A DNA stretch of 64,000 nt from Streptomyces viridiviolaceus (GCF_014650995.1 NZ_BMWA01000007.1:237479-301478), one strand, 5' to 3'; shown: positions 1 to 11,664, numbered from the stretch's first letter. Notes: generated from the sequence alone by a model not told the origin. Translations and numbers: made by a program.

Positions 1-271
1 CTGGGTCGGTCGGTGCCCGTGCACGCGTGCTGGCTGTGCCGTGCCCTGCGCCGGCGTGTCGCGCGCCCTGGGTCGGTCGGTGCCCGTGCACGCGTGCTGG
101 CTGTGCCGTGCCCTGCGCCGGCGTGTCGCGCGCCCTGGGTCGGTCCGTGCCCGGCCCTCGCCCCGGCCCGTGCCGCCCCGCGCCGGCGCGTGCCGCGCGC
201 CCCGGGTCGGTCCGTGGCCGGCCCTCGCCCCGGCCCATGCCGCGCCCTGCGTCGGCGGACCGCAGGCCCCC
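1..271. repeat. 67-bp tandem repeat, four copies, degenerating rightward
   Basis: A 67-bp unit beginning CTGGGTCGGT starts at 1, 68, 135 and 202. The first two copies are virtually identical and the later ones drift. A further weak copy begins near 272. The first copy starts at the window edge, so the array may extend to the left. All frames are open here only because the DNA is extremely GC rich, and I see no ribosome site or conserved protein in it. I treat it as non-coding repeat. Confidence 0.85.
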
Positions 272-337
272 CTGGGCCGGGCCCGTACCCGGGCCTCGCG
301 TCCGCCCGCATCCGCGTGCCCGCGTCGCCCCGTACCC

Positions 338-400
338 CCGCACGCCTCGCGGGTCGGTCCACTCCGCACGCCTCGCGGGTCGGCCCACCCCGGATACCTC
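338..400. repeat. 26-bp short tandem repeat within the GC-rich spacer
   Basis: The words CACGCCTCGCGGGTCGG at 341 and 367 are 26 bp apart, and a decayed third copy (ATACCTCGCGTCGG) follows. It continues the repeat-rich non-coding tract at the left edge. The rest of 400-637 shows no gene that I can support. Confidence 0.6.
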
Positions 401-637
401 GCGTCGGCCCACCCCCGCTCGTGCCCCGCCCCGGTCCCGTACCGCACCCTCCGCCGGCACTCACCCGCCCAGCCCGCACGCCGCCTCCCCGGCCCAGGCG
501 TCCCCCGGCGCCACAGGTTCACCTGAGCCACCTGGCCCCCGCCGTTTCATGCGGCGGAGTGAGTGCGGTGGCGGCCGTCGGGTAGGCGGGGGACAAGTCC
601 AGAGCCGACGTCGACCGACTGGCCGGAGGACACCGCC

Positions 638-931
638 ATGACCAACCCGTATCCGGACCCCGTTCCGCCGGGCCCCACCCCGGGTCCGGATCCCCAGCAT
701 CCGCAGCCGTACCCGGATCCGGTCCAGCCCCCCGAGCCGCCTCCGGGCCCGGCCCCGACACCTCCGCCGCCTCCCGGCCCGGGCCCCGAGCCGACCCCAC
801 AGCCGCCGGGCCCGGGTCCGGAGCCCACGCCGCCGCCTCCCCACCCGGGTCCCCCCGAGCCCCCACCGTCCCCGATCCCCCCGGGACCGGAGCCGGTGCC
901 GAATCCGGAACCCGGGCCGCCGCTGACCTGA
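638..931 (+). CDS. Proline-rich low-complexity small protein
   Basis: The product is 97 residues and is almost entirely Pro, Gly, Glu, Thr and Ser. It is built from degenerate PEPTPPPPGPGP-like units and starts MTNPYPDPVPP. The start is supported by GGAGGA at 625-630, seven bases before the ATG. There is no signal peptide, membrane segment or recognisable domain, so it is predicted to be disordered and cytoplasmic. It converges on gnd, and a short hairpin (980-1002) lies between the two genes. The function is unknown. The good ribosome site argues for a real gene, but the codon bias of a proline-rich reading frame is hard to tell from GC-rich noise. Confidence 0.6.
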   Translation: MTNPYPDPVPPGPTPGPDPQHPQPYPDPVQPPEPPPGPAPTPPPPPGPGPEPTPQPPGPGPEPTPPPPHPGPPEPPPSPIPPGPEPVPNPEPGPPLT

Positions 932-979
932 AACAGGGCGGTGGACGCCCGCACCGGCCGCCCACCGCCCGTACCGCCG

Positions 980-1002
980 CCGTCCCCTCGTTGCGAGGAC
1001 GG
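980..1002. terminator. Small hairpin between the convergent proline-rich gene and gnd
   Basis: CCGTCCCCTCG at 980-990 can pair with CGAGGACGG at 994-1002, leaving two bulged bases. It touches the gnd stop codon and could terminate both converging transcripts. Confidence 0.4.
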
Positions 1003-2442
1003 CTAGGCGGAGACCTCCGACCGGTCCCCGCCCCACAGCGTGTGGAACGACCCGTCCCGGTCCGTGCGCCGGTAGGTGTGCGCACCGAAGAAGTCCCGCT
1101 GCCCCTGCGTCAGCGCGGCCGGCAGCCGCTCGGCGCGCAGGGCGTCGTAGTAGGCGAGCGCCGCCGCGAAGCCCGGTGTCGGCACGCCCTGGCGGGTCGC
1201 CGCGACCAGCACCTCGCGCCAGTCGTCCTGCGCGTCGGCGATCTCCTGCGCGAACGTCTCGTCCGACAGCAGGCTCGGCAGGTCGGGCCGGGCGTCGTAG
1301 GCGGCGCGGATACGGTCCAGGAACGCCGCGCGGATGATGCAGCCGCCGCGCCAGATCGAGGCGACCGCACCCAGGTCGATGTCCCAGCCGTACTCCTCGC
1401 TGCCCGCCGCGATCTCGTGGAAGCCCTGCGTGTAGGACACGATCTTCGACGCGTAGAGGGCCTGCTCCACCCGGTCGGCGAAGGCCGCCGCCTCCGACTC
1501 GCCCAGGGGAGCCGCCTTCGGGCCCGCCAGCCCGCGTGAGGCGTCGCGCAGCGCCGCGTGACCGGAGAGGGAGCGGGCGAAGACCGCCTCCGCGATGCCC
1601 GACACCGGCACGCCCAGGTCGAGGGCGATCTGCACGGTCCAGCGGCCCGTGCCCTTCTGCTCCGCCTGGTCGACCACCACGTCCACGAACGGCTTGCCCG
1701 TCGCCGCGTCCACGTGCGACAGCACCTCCGCCGTGATCTCGATCAGGTACGAGTCGAGGCGGCCGGTGTTCCAGGTGCGGAAGATCTCGGCGATCTGTGC
1801 GGGGGAGTACCCGGCGACGTCGCGCAGCAGCTGGTACGCCTCGCCGATCAGCTGCATGTCGGCGTACTCGATGCCGTTGTGCACCATCTTCACGAAGTGC
1901 CCGGCGCCGTCCGGCCCCACGTGGGTGACGCAGGGCGCCCCGTCCGCCGCCTTCGCGGAGATCTTCTCCAGCATCGGGCCCAGGGAGTCGTACGACTCCG
2001 GGGAGCCGCCCGGCATGATGCTGGGCCCGTGCAGGGCGCCCTCCTCACCGCCGGAGATCCCGGTGCCCACGAAGTGGATGCCCTGCTCGCGCAGTTCGCG
2101 CTCCCGGCGCCGGGTGTCCGCGAAATGCGCGTTGCCCCCGTCGATGATCATGTCGCCGGGCTCCAGCAGCGGGGCGAACTCCTGGATCACCGCGTCGGTC
2201 GGGTCACCGGCCTTCACCATCACGACCAGGCGCCGCGGGCGCTCCAGCGCCGCCACGAAGTCCTTGGCGGTCTCGGCCGCGACGAAGTCGCCCTCGCCGC
2301 CGAACTCCTCCACCAGCGCGTGCGTGCGTGACACGGTCCGGTTGTGCACCGCGACCGTGTAGCCGTTGCGGGCGAAATTGCGGGCCAGATTGCGGCCCAT
2401 GACGGCGAGACCCGTGACGCCGATCTGCGCTGTAGTGCTCAT
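1003..2442 (-). CDS. gnd: 6-phosphogluconate dehydrogenase, decarboxylating
   Basis: The enzyme oxidatively decarboxylates 6-phosphogluconate to ribulose 5-phosphate with NADP in the cytoplasmic pentose phosphate pathway. The product is 479 residues, the usual length for the long, dimeric family. It has an N-terminal Rossmann motif (GLAVMGRNLARN, about residues 11-22), the catalytic SGGEEG stretch near 128, the signature KMVHNGIEYADMQ near 183 containing the catalytic Lys and Asn, and the family C-terminus ending in FHTLWGG. The start at MSTTAQIG is preceded by GGGAG and begins just before the nucleotide-binding strand. The reading frame is open further upstream, but that sequence does not resemble the family. 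The gene stands alone, diverging from the wall hydrolase gene at 2727. Confidence 0.96.
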   Translation of the reverse strand: MSTTAQIGVTGLAVMGRNLARNFARNGYTVAVHNRTVSRTHALVEEFGGEGDFVAAETAKDFVAALERPRRLVVMVKAGDPTDAVIQEFAPLLEPGDMIIDGGNAHFADTRRRERELREQGIHFVGTGISGGEEGALHGPSIMPGGSPESYDSLGPMLEKISAKAADGAPCVTHVGPDGAGHFVKMVHNGIEYADMQLIGEAYQLLRDVAGYSPAQIAEIFRTWNTGRLDSYLIEITAEVLSHVDAATGKPFVDVVVDQAEQKGTGRWTVQIALDLGVPVSGIAEAVFARSLSGHAALRDASRGLAGPKAAPLGESEAAAFADRVEQALYASKIVSYTQGFHEIAAGSEEYGWDIDLGAVASIWRGGCIIRAAFLDRIRAAYDARPDLPSLLSDETFAQEIADAQDDWREVLVAATRQGVPTPGFAAALAYYDALRAERLPAALTQGQRDFFGAHTYRRTDRDGSFHTLWGGDRSEVSA

Positions 2443-2516
2443 TGGGTTGGCTCCCTGCTGACCTTGGTGTCTGTGGTGCCGGTGATGCCCGCCAGTATGC
2501 CGCTCGACCATCCTGA

Positions 2517-5163
<2,647 letters not shown>

Positions 5164-5359
5164 CGGCAGCTCCTCTGCGTGAGGCGGGGGCCCCGGGCCC
5201 GGCGCGGCGAACGGTCGTCTTCCATGGACAACACGATGCCGTCCCGGGGCCTTCCCGTCGTCGTCCCTGAGCACGCATTGGGTCCTACTGCCGATGGAGT
5301 ACGGGAGGGGCCCCGTCATCCCCAAGGTGGGCCGCACGGGGTGGGGACCCTCTGGTGGC

Positions 5360-5391
5360 GGCCCCTAGGGGCCTTGGTACTACTGCTCTTC
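5360..5391 (+). promoter_or_regulatory. Perfect 14-bp palindrome inside a possible leaderless promoter
   Basis: GGCCCCTAGGGGCC at 5360-5373 is a perfect palindrome. TACTAC at 5378-5383 is a plausible -10 element, and the GTG start at 5392 lies eight bases further on, at the position expected for a leaderless transcript. The palindrome would then sit in the -35/-10 spacer of the 2Fe-2S gene and could be an operator. This is inference from spacing only. Confidence 0.35.
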
Positions 5392-6159
5392 GTGCACCTC
5401 GACCCGGCCTTCGACGACGGTCTCGCCGCGCTCCGCCCGCTCGGCGGCTTCTTCGTCCTCCCGCCGCCCGGACCGCCGCCCCGGCGGCTCCCCACGCTCT
5501 CACGGGTGTACGGGGACCGGGCCCCGGATGTTCACGACGATCCCCTGGGCTTCCTCGTCCGCAAGGTCGAAGCCGCCCTGCGCGCACCCGAGCCGCGGAT
5601 CGCCGCCTCCGTCGCCCACCAGGGTCTCGCGGCCCGCCTGTGGTCGGTGACGCTCGGCTGCGCCGCCGTGTACGGCGCCGTCCCGGACCTCGACCCGCGC
5701 CTGCTGCACTGGGACCCCGACGGCTCCGCCCCCGGCGACCTGTGGCTCGCCGAGGCCCGCGCACGGCCGGCGGACGCCGGGACGGTCGCGGACACCGTCC
5801 TGCACGCGCACCTCGTGCCGCTGACCGCGTCCCTGCGCGCACGGTACCGCGTCGCGGCCGGGCTGCTGTGGGGGAACGCGGCCTCCGCGCTGGCGGGTGC
5901 CGCCCGGGAACTGGACCGCCGGCCGGACCGCCACGGCGGTACGGAAGCCGCCGCCCGCGTCCGCGCCCTGACCGCGGACCTGCTCGCCCACCCGATGCTC
6001 GCCCGGGCCGGCACCCTCACCGGCACCGCCTTCCGGCGCCGCAGTTGCTGCCTCTACTACCGCGTGCCCGGCGGGGGTGTCTGCGGGGACTGCTGCTTCC
6101 GGCGCCCTCCGCGGTTTCCCACGCCCCCGCGCTCTTCCCCGCGCGCCCCGTCTGGGTGA
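5392..6159 (+). CDS. FhuF-like [2Fe-2S] cluster protein
   Basis: About 255 residues. The diagnostic feature is at the C-terminus: RRRSCCLYYRVPGGGVCGDC, a CC-x10-C-x2-C pattern that holds the 2Fe-2S cluster in FhuF-type ferric-siderophore reductases. The body (LAALRPLGGFFVL, WGNAASALAGAARELDR) also fits the actinobacterial siderophore-reductase-like family. The predicted role is reductive release of iron from ferric siderophore in the cytoplasm. There is no clear ribosome site. I chose GTG 5392 because family members begin with a similar LDPAxxxxLAALRxLGGFF segment, but GTG 5341 is also possible. It lies 38 bp upstream of the glycogen synthase start; no siderophore genes are nearby. Confidence 0.75.
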   Translation: MHLDPAFDDGLAALRPLGGFFVLPPPGPPPRRLPTLSRVYGDRAPDVHDDPLGFLVRKVEAALRAPEPRIAASVAHQGLAARLWSVTLGCAAVYGAVPDLDPRLLHWDPDGSAPGDLWLAEARARPADAGTVADTVLHAHLVPLTASLRARYRVAAGLLWGNAASALAGAARELDRRPDRHGGTEAAARVRALTADLLAHPMLARAGTLTGTAFRRRSCCLYYRVPGGGVCGDCCFRRPPRFPTPPRSSPRAPSG

Positions 6160-6197
6160 CCATGAGGGAACCAGCCGCCGAGACGGGGAGGTTCCGG

Positions 6198-7349
6198 GTG
6201 CGTGTGGGACTGCTGACCCGGGAGTTCCCGCCGGACGTGTACGGCGGCGCGGGCGTCCACGTGGAGTTCCTCGCCCGGGAACTCGCCCGGCTCGTCGACC
6301 TGGACGTGCACTGCTGGGGCGAGGGCCGCACCGACGGCGTGCTGCGCCACCGCTCCTGGCCGGCGCTCGACGGCACCAACGACGCCCTGCGCACCTTCTC
6401 CGTGGACCTGGCCATGGCCGCGGCCCTCCAGGGCCGCGAACTGGTCCACTCCCACACCTGGTACGCCAACCTCGGCGGTCACCTCGCCAAACTCCTCCAC
6501 GGCGTCCCGCACGTGATGACCGCCCACTCCCTGGAGCCGCTGCGCCCCTGGAAGGCCGAGCAGCTCGGCGGCGGTTACGCCCTGTCGAGCTGGGCCGAGC
6601 GCACCGCGATCGAGGCGGCCGACGCCGTGATCGCCGTCTCCGGCGCCATGCGCGAGGACATCCTCGGCTGCTACCCGGCGCTGGATCCGAGCCGGGTGCA
6701 CGTCGTGCACAACGGCATCGACACCGCGCTCTACCGGCCCGACCACGGCACCGACGCCCTGGACCGCATCGGCCTGGACCGCTCCCGCCCGTACGTCCTG
6801 TTCGTCGGCCGCATCACCCGCCAGAAGGGCGTGCCCCATCTGCTGCGCGCGGTGCGGGACATCGACCCGGCCGCGCAGGTCGTGCTGTGCGCGGGCGCGC
6901 CCGACACCCCCGAGGTCGACCGGGAGTTCCGCGACCTCTTCCAGGAGCTGAGCCGGGCTCGGGAGGGCGTGCACTGGATCCCGCGCATGCTGCCGCGCCC
7001 GGAGGTGATCCAGTTGCTGACCCACGCCGCCGTCTTCGTCTGCCCCTCGGTCTACGAGCCCCTCGGCATCGTCAACCTGGAGGCGATGGCCTGCGGCACG
7101 CCCGTCGTGGCCTCGCGGGTCGGCGGCATCCCGGAGGTCGTCGAGGACGGCCGGACCGGGCTGCTCGTGCCCGTGGACGACGATTTCGAGGCAGGTCTCG
7201 CGCGGGCGCTGGACACCGTCCTCGGCGATCCGGAAGCCGCCCGGCGGATGGGGGAGGCGGGGCGGGAGCGGGCGGTGGGCGAGTTCGGCTGGGACGCGGT
7301 CGCCCGCCGCACGGTCCGGCTCTACGAAGAGGTCCTCAAGCAGGCGTAG
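6198..7349 (+). CDS. glgA: GT4 glycogen synthase / alpha-maltose-1-phosphate synthase
   Basis: A 383-residue GT-B glycosyltransferase of the actinobacterial glycogen-synthase subfamily. The N-terminus MRVGLLTREFPPDVYGGAGVH is the acceptor-side loop of the family. The donor side carries the EX7E motif (EPLGIVNLE) in VYEPLGIVNLEAMACGTPVV. In Mycobacterium the orthologous enzyme GlgM joins ADP-glucose and glucose 1-phosphate to give maltose 1-phosphate, which feeds GlgE; the same is likely here because glgC follows directly. GTG 6198 is chosen for its GGGGAGG site six bases upstream. An in-frame ATG at 6162 would add 12 residues. It probably shares a transcript with glgC, whose start is 50 bp after this stop. 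Confidence 0.92.
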   Translation: MRVGLLTREFPPDVYGGAGVHVEFLARELARLVDLDVHCWGEGRTDGVLRHRSWPALDGTNDALRTFSVDLAMAAALQGRELVHSHTWYANLGGHLAKLLHGVPHVMTAHSLEPLRPWKAEQLGGGYALSSWAERTAIEAADAVIAVSGAMREDILGCYPALDPSRVHVVHNGIDTALYRPDHGTDALDRIGLDRSRPYVLFVGRITRQKGVPHLLRAVRDIDPAAQVVLCAGAPDTPEVDREFRDLFQELSRAREGVHWIPRMLPRPEVIQLLTHAAVFVCPSVYEPLGIVNLEAMACGTPVVASRVGGIPEVVEDGRTGLLVPVDDDFEAGLARALDTVLGDPEAARRMGEAGRERAVGEFGWDAVARRTVRLYEEVLKQA

Positions 7350-7399
7350 GCCGTCCCGTCCGGGACGGCCGAGGGTGAACGAGGGTGAGGGGAGCGGCC

Positions 7400-8620
7400 A
7401 TGCGTCGTGGTGGTCCTTCGGTGCTCGGGATCGTGCTGGCGGGCGGGGAGGGAAAGCGTCTGATGCCCCTGACCGCGGACCGCGCCAAACCCGCGGTCAC
7501 CTTCGGCGGCACCTACCGGCTCGTCGACTTCGTACTGTCCAACCTGGTCAACGCCGACATCCTGCGGATCTGCGTGCTGACCCAGTACAAGTCGCACTCG
7601 CTGGACCGGCACATCACCACCACGTGGCGGATGTCCAGCCTGCTCGGCAACTACGTCACGCCCGTCCCGGCCCAGCAGCGTCTGGGCCCGCGCTGGTACC
7701 TGGGCAGCGCCGACGCGATCCTGCAGTCCCTGAACCTGGTGTACGACGAGCAGCCCGAGTACGTGGCGGTGTTCGGCGCCGACCACGTCTACCGGATGGA
7801 CCCGCGCCAGATGCTCGCCCAGCACATCGAGTCCGGTGCCGGTGTGACCGTGGCCGGAATCCGCGTCCCCCGCGCCGAGTCGGCGTCGTTCGGCGTGATC
7901 AGCCCGGGGTCCGACGGCCAGACCGTCACGAGCTTCCTGGAGAAGCCGGCCGACCCGCCCGGACTGGCCGACGACCCCGAGTGCGTCTTCGCCTCGATGG
8001 GCAACTACGTCTTCAGCACCAAGGCCCTCGTCGAGGCCCTGCACCGCGACGCCGAGGACCCGAACTCCGTGCACGACATGGGGGGTTCCATCCTTCCGCA
8101 GCTCACCGACCGGCGCGAGGCCCACCTGTACGACTTCAGCGCCAACCACGTCCCCGGCGAGACCACCCGGGACCAGGGCTACTGGCGGGACGTCGGCACC
8201 CTCGACGCCTACTACGAGGCCCACATGGACCTCATCGCCGAGCGCCCCGCCTTCAACCTCTACAACCGCGACTGGCCGATCTACACCCACTCCAACCAGC
8301 TCTCGCCCGCCCGTTTCAACGCCGGCGGCATGGCGAGCGAGTCGATCATCAGCGCGGGGTGCCTCATCCGCGGTCAGGTCACCCGGTCCGTGCTGTCGCC
8401 GGGCGTGGTGGTCGACCCGGGGGCGGTCGTGCAGGGCTCGGTCCTGCACGACAACGTGCACGTCGGCCGGGGCGCGGTGGTGCGCGGGGCGGTGCTGGAC
8501 AAGAACGTCGAGGTGCCGCCGGGGGCGACCATCGGCGTCAACCCGGACCGGGACGCCGAGTTGTACACGGTGTCGAAGGGCGGCGTGATCGCGCTGGGCA
8601 AGGGGCAGCGGGTCCCGTAG
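7400..8620 (+). CDS. glgC: Glucose-1-phosphate adenylyltransferase
   Basis: ADP-glucose pyrophosphorylase makes ADP-glucose from ATP and glucose 1-phosphate, the first committed step for GlgA/GlgM. At 406 residues it has the expected length. The N-terminal nucleotidyltransferase core shows [19 protein letters not shown], the RLVDFVLSN stretch, YLGSADAI, and the catalytic DH in [10 protein letters not shown]. The C-terminal part is a left-handed beta-helix with hexapeptide repeats ([21 protein letters not shown]). A GAGGGGAG site lies about seven bases before ATG 7400. It is the second gene of the glgA-glgC pair and ends just before a strong hairpin. Confidence 0.96.
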   Translation: MRRGGPSVLGIVLAGGEGKRLMPLTADRAKPAVTFGGTYRLVDFVLSNLVNADILRICVLTQYKSHSLDRHITTTWRMSSLLGNYVTPVPAQQRLGPRWYLGSADAILQSLNLVYDEQPEYVAVFGADHVYRMDPRQMLAQHIESGAGVTVAGIRVPRAESASFGVISPGSDGQTVTSFLEKPADPPGLADDPECVFASMGNYVFSTKALVEALHRDAEDPNSVHDMGGSILPQLTDRREAHLYDFSANHVPGETTRDQGYWRDVGTLDAYYEAHMDLIAERPAFNLYNRDWPIYTHSNQLSPARFNAGGMASESIISAGCLIRGQVTRSVLSPGVVVDPGAVVQGSVLHDNVHVGRGAVVRGAVLDKNVEVPPGATIGVNPDRDAELYTVSKGGVIALGKGQRVP

Positions 8621-8653
8621 CGCGGGTCCCGCGGCGCGGCACCCGCGCGGCGG

Positions 8654-8678
8654 CCCCGGGCAGGAGAGGCGCCCGGGG
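8654..8678 (+). terminator. Hairpin after glgC
   Basis: CCCCGGGC at 8654-8661 pairs perfectly with GCCCGGGG at 8671-8678 across a nine-base loop. It lies 34 bp after the glgC stop, so it is the likely end of the glgAC transcript. Confidence 0.65.
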
Positions 8679-8738
8679 TCGTTGTCATGTACCTGGACGG
8701 GAAGCGGAATTCGTGTTGTCATGCCAACTGCCGTTGTT

Positions 8739-8753
8739 TGACAACGTTGTACA
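8739..8753 (+). promoter_or_regulatory. Predicted LacI-family operator upstream of the GH2 gene
   Basis: ACAACGTTGT at 8741-8750 is a perfect palindrome with the central CG typical of LacI-family operators. It lies in a locally AT-rich stretch 47 bp before the glycosidase start. This suggests sugar-responsive repression, but no lacI-type gene is present in this window. Confidence 0.6.
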
Positions 8754-8796
8754 GACCTGAGCACGAGCCGCCACCCGTCCTCGAAGGAGAGGATCC

Positions 8797-11406
8797 GTGC
8801 GCACCAGAAGACTCAGAGACCGCCTCACACTGCTGCTCGCCGCCGCACTCGGCATCGCGGGCCTCACCGCCGTGCCCACCGCGAACGCGGCCGACGACGC
8901 CGTGGAGGTCCACGGCCTGAAGGGCGAGTACTACACCCACTCCGCCCCCGGCGCCTTCGACTTCCACGACCTCAAGGCCACCGGCTTCGACCCGCAGCTC
9001 GACTTCGACAACCTGGAGCCGCGCCTGGCCTTCGCCACCGGACAGCCGGACGACGTCAGCGTCCGCTGGACCGGCAAGCTGGTGCCGGAGAAGTCCGGCG
9101 CCCACACCTTCTCGGTCACCGCTGACAACGGGTTCCGCCTCTGGATCGGCGGAGAGCTCGCCATCGACCACTGGGTCGACGACTGGGACCGCGAACAGAC
9201 GGCCGAACCGATCGACCTGACGGCCGGTCAGCCGTACGACATCAAGCTGGAGTACTTCGAGCACTACGGGGGGTCCAACCTCCACCTGCGCTGGACCGAG
9301 CCCGGCGGGGCCAAGGAGCCCGTCCCGCAGTCGGCGTTCCGCCTGCCCGACGGCTTCGACTACGACGGGGCGACGGCGACCACCGTGCTCGCCACCGGCC
9401 GCACCCTCAGGCTCGACTTCGCCCAGCCCCTCGGCGCGGCCCCGGCCGGCCTCACCGACCACCTCGAAGCGGTGATCGGCGGCGCCAGGTGGCCCCTGGG
9501 AACGGCGAAGGTCGACCCCGCCGACCCCACGGCCCTCCTCGTCGCCCTCGACGAACCGGTCGTCGGCAACAGCACCGGCACCGCCCGGGGCGGCGCCGAC
9601 GTGCGCTACGACGGCGAGGGTGGCCTCACCGACGCCGACGGCAACGTTGTCAAGCCGTTCTGGAGCAGCGGACCGAACCGCTCCACGTACGAGCTGCGCA
9701 CCCAGTGGGCGGACGAGGTCGGGCCCGGCAACGCCCTCCCGGAGTACCCGCGCCCCCAGTTGACCCGTGAGGCCTGGCGGAACCTCAACGGCCGCTGGCA
9801 GTTCGCCGCCGCCGAGGCCGGCGAGCAGCCGCCGGTGGGCAGGACGCTCGAGGAGCGCATCCTCGTCCCGTACCCGGTCGAGTCCCAGCTCTCCGGCATC
9901 CAGCGGCACGAGGACCGCATGTGGTACCGCCGCACCTTCACCGTCCCCGCCGACTGGCGCATCGGCTCCGGCAAGCGGCTGCAGCTGAACTTCGGCGCCG
10001 TCGACTGGCAGAGCGAGGTGTACGTCAACGGCACCAAGGTCGCCGAGCACAAGGGCGGCTACGACAGGTTCGGCGCCGACATCACCGACGCGCTGAAGCC
10101 CGGCCGCACCCAGGAGCTGATCGTCGGCGTCTACGACCCGACCGACGCGGCGAACGGCGAGAACCCGCCGCTGGGCAAGCAGCGCCTGGACCCGAGCGGC
10201 ATCTGGTACACGCCCAGCTCCGGCATCTGGCAGACGGTCTGGATGGAGCCGGTCGCCCGCGACCACGTCGACTCCCTCAAGCTCACGCCGGACGTCGACG
10301 CCGGCACGCTGACCGTCGAGCCCAAGGGGGTGCGCGACGGCGAGCCCGTCACGGCGACGGCGTACGCGGGACACCGCAAGGTGGCCACGGCGAGCGGCCG
10401 CACCGGCGAGCCGCTGACCCTGCGGATCCGCGACCCGCGCCTGTGGTCGCCCGACGACCCGTTCCTGTACGACCTGAAGGTGAGCGTCGGCGACGACCGC
10501 GTCGAGAGCTACTTCGGCATGCGCTCCGTCACGGTCGGGAAGGTGAACGGCGTGCCGCGCACGCTCCTCAACGGGGAGCCCGTCTTCCTGATGGCCACCC
10601 TCGACCAGGGCTTCTGGCCCGACGGCCTGCACACCGCGCCCACCGACGAGGCCCTGGCACACGATCTGAAGCTGCACAAGAAGCTCGGCTTCAACTCCGT
10701 GCGCAAGCACATCAAGGTCGAACCGGACCGCTGGTTCTACTGGGCCGACCGACTGGGCCTGCTGGTGTGGCAGGACATGCCCGCGATGACCGCGGGGGTG
10801 AACCCGAGCGCCGCCGCCCGGGCGGAGTACGAGCGCGAGATGAAGGAGATGATCGACGAGCACATCAGCAGCCCGTCGGTCGTCATGTGGGTCACCTTCA
10901 ACGAGGGCTGGGGCCAGTACGACATCGGCCGGATCGCCGAGCAGGCCAAGGCCTGGGACCCGACCCGCCTGGTCAACAACCAGTCGGGCCTGAACCTCGG
11001 CGCCGACGGAGGCGCGGGCGACATCATGGACGAGCACGGCTACCCGAGCCCCGCCCTGCCGCCCCACCCGGACGGCGAACGCGCCCTGGTCAGCGGCGAG
11101 TACGGCGGCCTCGGCCTCGCGGTGCCCGGACACGCCTGGTCGGTGCAGCAGAGTTACGTCGACGTCGACCCGGCGACGTACACCGACGACTACCTCACCA
11201 AGCTGGACGAGGTCCGCGCGCTCGTCTGCCGGGGCGGCAACGGTGCCGTCTACACCCAGATATCCGATGTCGAGGGCGAGCTGAACGGGCTGACGACCTA
11301 CGACCGCAAGGTCCTCAAACCGGACGTCGCGCGGGTGAAGGCCGCCCACGAGGCCCTGATCCGCGACGCGTCCCGGCCCGCTCCGGCAGGCTGCCCGGCC
11401 GCCTGA
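8797..11406 (+). CDS. Secreted PA14-containing glycoside hydrolase family 2 enzyme
   Basis: An 869-residue exported beta-glycosidase. A signal peptide (RDRLTLLLAAALGIAGLT...ANA) is followed by a PA14 carbohydrate-binding domain (about 38-185, GEYYTHSAPGAFDF to LHLRWTEPGG). Then come GH2 sugar-binding and immunoglobulin-like domains (about 320-590) and a TIM barrel. The probable acid/base is the Glu in TFNEGWGQYD (about 703), and the probable nucleophile is the Glu in SGEYGGLG (about 768). Family 2 covers beta-galactosidase, glucuronidase and mannosidase, and I cannot assign the sugar. GTG 8797 follows AAGGAGA with six-base spacing. It is monocistronic, bounded by the glgC hairpin and a 12-bp-stem terminator, and probably controlled from the palindrome at 8741. 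Confidence 0.88.
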   Translation: MRTRRLRDRLTLLLAAALGIAGLTAVPTANAADDAVEVHGLKGEYYTHSAPGAFDFHDLKATGFDPQLDFDNLEPRLAFATGQPDDVSVRWTGKLVPEKSGAHTFSVTADNGFRLWIGGELAIDHWVDDWDREQTAEPIDLTAGQPYDIKLEYFEHYGGSNLHLRWTEPGGAKEPVPQSAFRLPDGFDYDGATATTVLATGRTLRLDFAQPLGAAPAGLTDHLEAVIGGARWPLGTAKVDPADPTALLVALDEPVVGNSTGTARGGADVRYDGEGGLTDADGNVVKPFWSSGPNRSTYELRTQWADEVGPGNALPEYPRPQLTREAWRNLNGRWQFAAAEAGEQPPVGRTLEERILVPYPVESQLSGIQRHEDRMWYRRTFTVPADWRIGSGKRLQLNFGAVDWQSEVYVNGTKVAEHKGGYDRFGADITDALKPGRTQELIVGVYDPTDAANGENPPLGKQRLDPSGIWYTPSSGIWQTVWMEPVARDHVDSLKLTPDVDAGTLTVEPKGVRDGEPVTATAYAGHRKVATASGRTGEPLTLRIRDPRLWSPDDPFLYDLKVSVGDDRVESYFGMRSVTVGKVNGVPRTLLNGEPVFLMATLDQGFWPDGLHTAPTDEALAHDLKLHKKLGFNSVRKHIKVEPDRWFYWADRLGLLVWQDMPAMTAGVNPSAAARAEYEREMKEMIDEHISSPSVVMWVTFNEGWGQYDIGRIAEQAKAWDPTRLVNNQSGLNLGADGGAGDIMDEHGYPSPALPPHPDGERALVSGEYGGLGLAVPGHAWSVQQSYVDVDPATYTDDYLTKLDEVRALVCRGGNGAVYTQISDVEGELNGLTTYDRKVLKPDVARVKAAHEALIRDASRPAPAGCPAA

Positions 11407-11535
11407 GCGTCCGGTCGCCACACCGGACCTGCTCCATCCGGTCGCCCGGGTTCACGGTCGGCCCGCACCCGTCCGGGTGGGGCACCCCGGCGCAGACGGC
11501 GCCGAAAGCCTTGACGTCACCACAGATGTCCCATG

Positions 11536-11569
11536 AGTCCCGCCCCTTTCAGAGGGGCGGGACTTTAAT
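11536..11569 (+). terminator. Strong rho-independent terminator after the GH2 gene
   Basis: AGTCCCGCCCCT (11536-11547) and AGGGGCGGGACT (11553-11564) form a perfect 12-bp stem with a five-base loop, followed by TTAAT. It is one of the clearest terminators in the window. It lies 130 bp after the glycosidase stop and before the acyltransferase promoter region. Confidence 0.85.
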
Positions 11570-11664
11570 CTGCTGTTAACTGTGCGTAGCTTGATCGTAC
11601 TTGACCGTAATCGGCGGAGGGCGATTGACTGCTTGTCCACCCGTCGTCCTTGCGAGGCACCCCC

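Noticed and set aside
13-641. Three overlapping open frames of 161-204 residues in the first 640 bases
   Set aside because: They arise because the 67-bp repeat lacks stop codons in all frames. There is no ribosome site, and the residues are just repeated Arg/Ala/Pro words.
461-1085. Minus-strand Gly-rich frames opposite the proline-rich gene
   Set aside because: They are the antisense of a CCN-rich coding sequence and have no start signal. The plus frame has a good ribosome site.
8719-11421. A 900-residue minus-strand frame opposite the GH2 gene
   Set aside because: It is antisense of a signal-peptide-bearing GH2 protein with clear catalytic motifs, and its own translation shows no domain.
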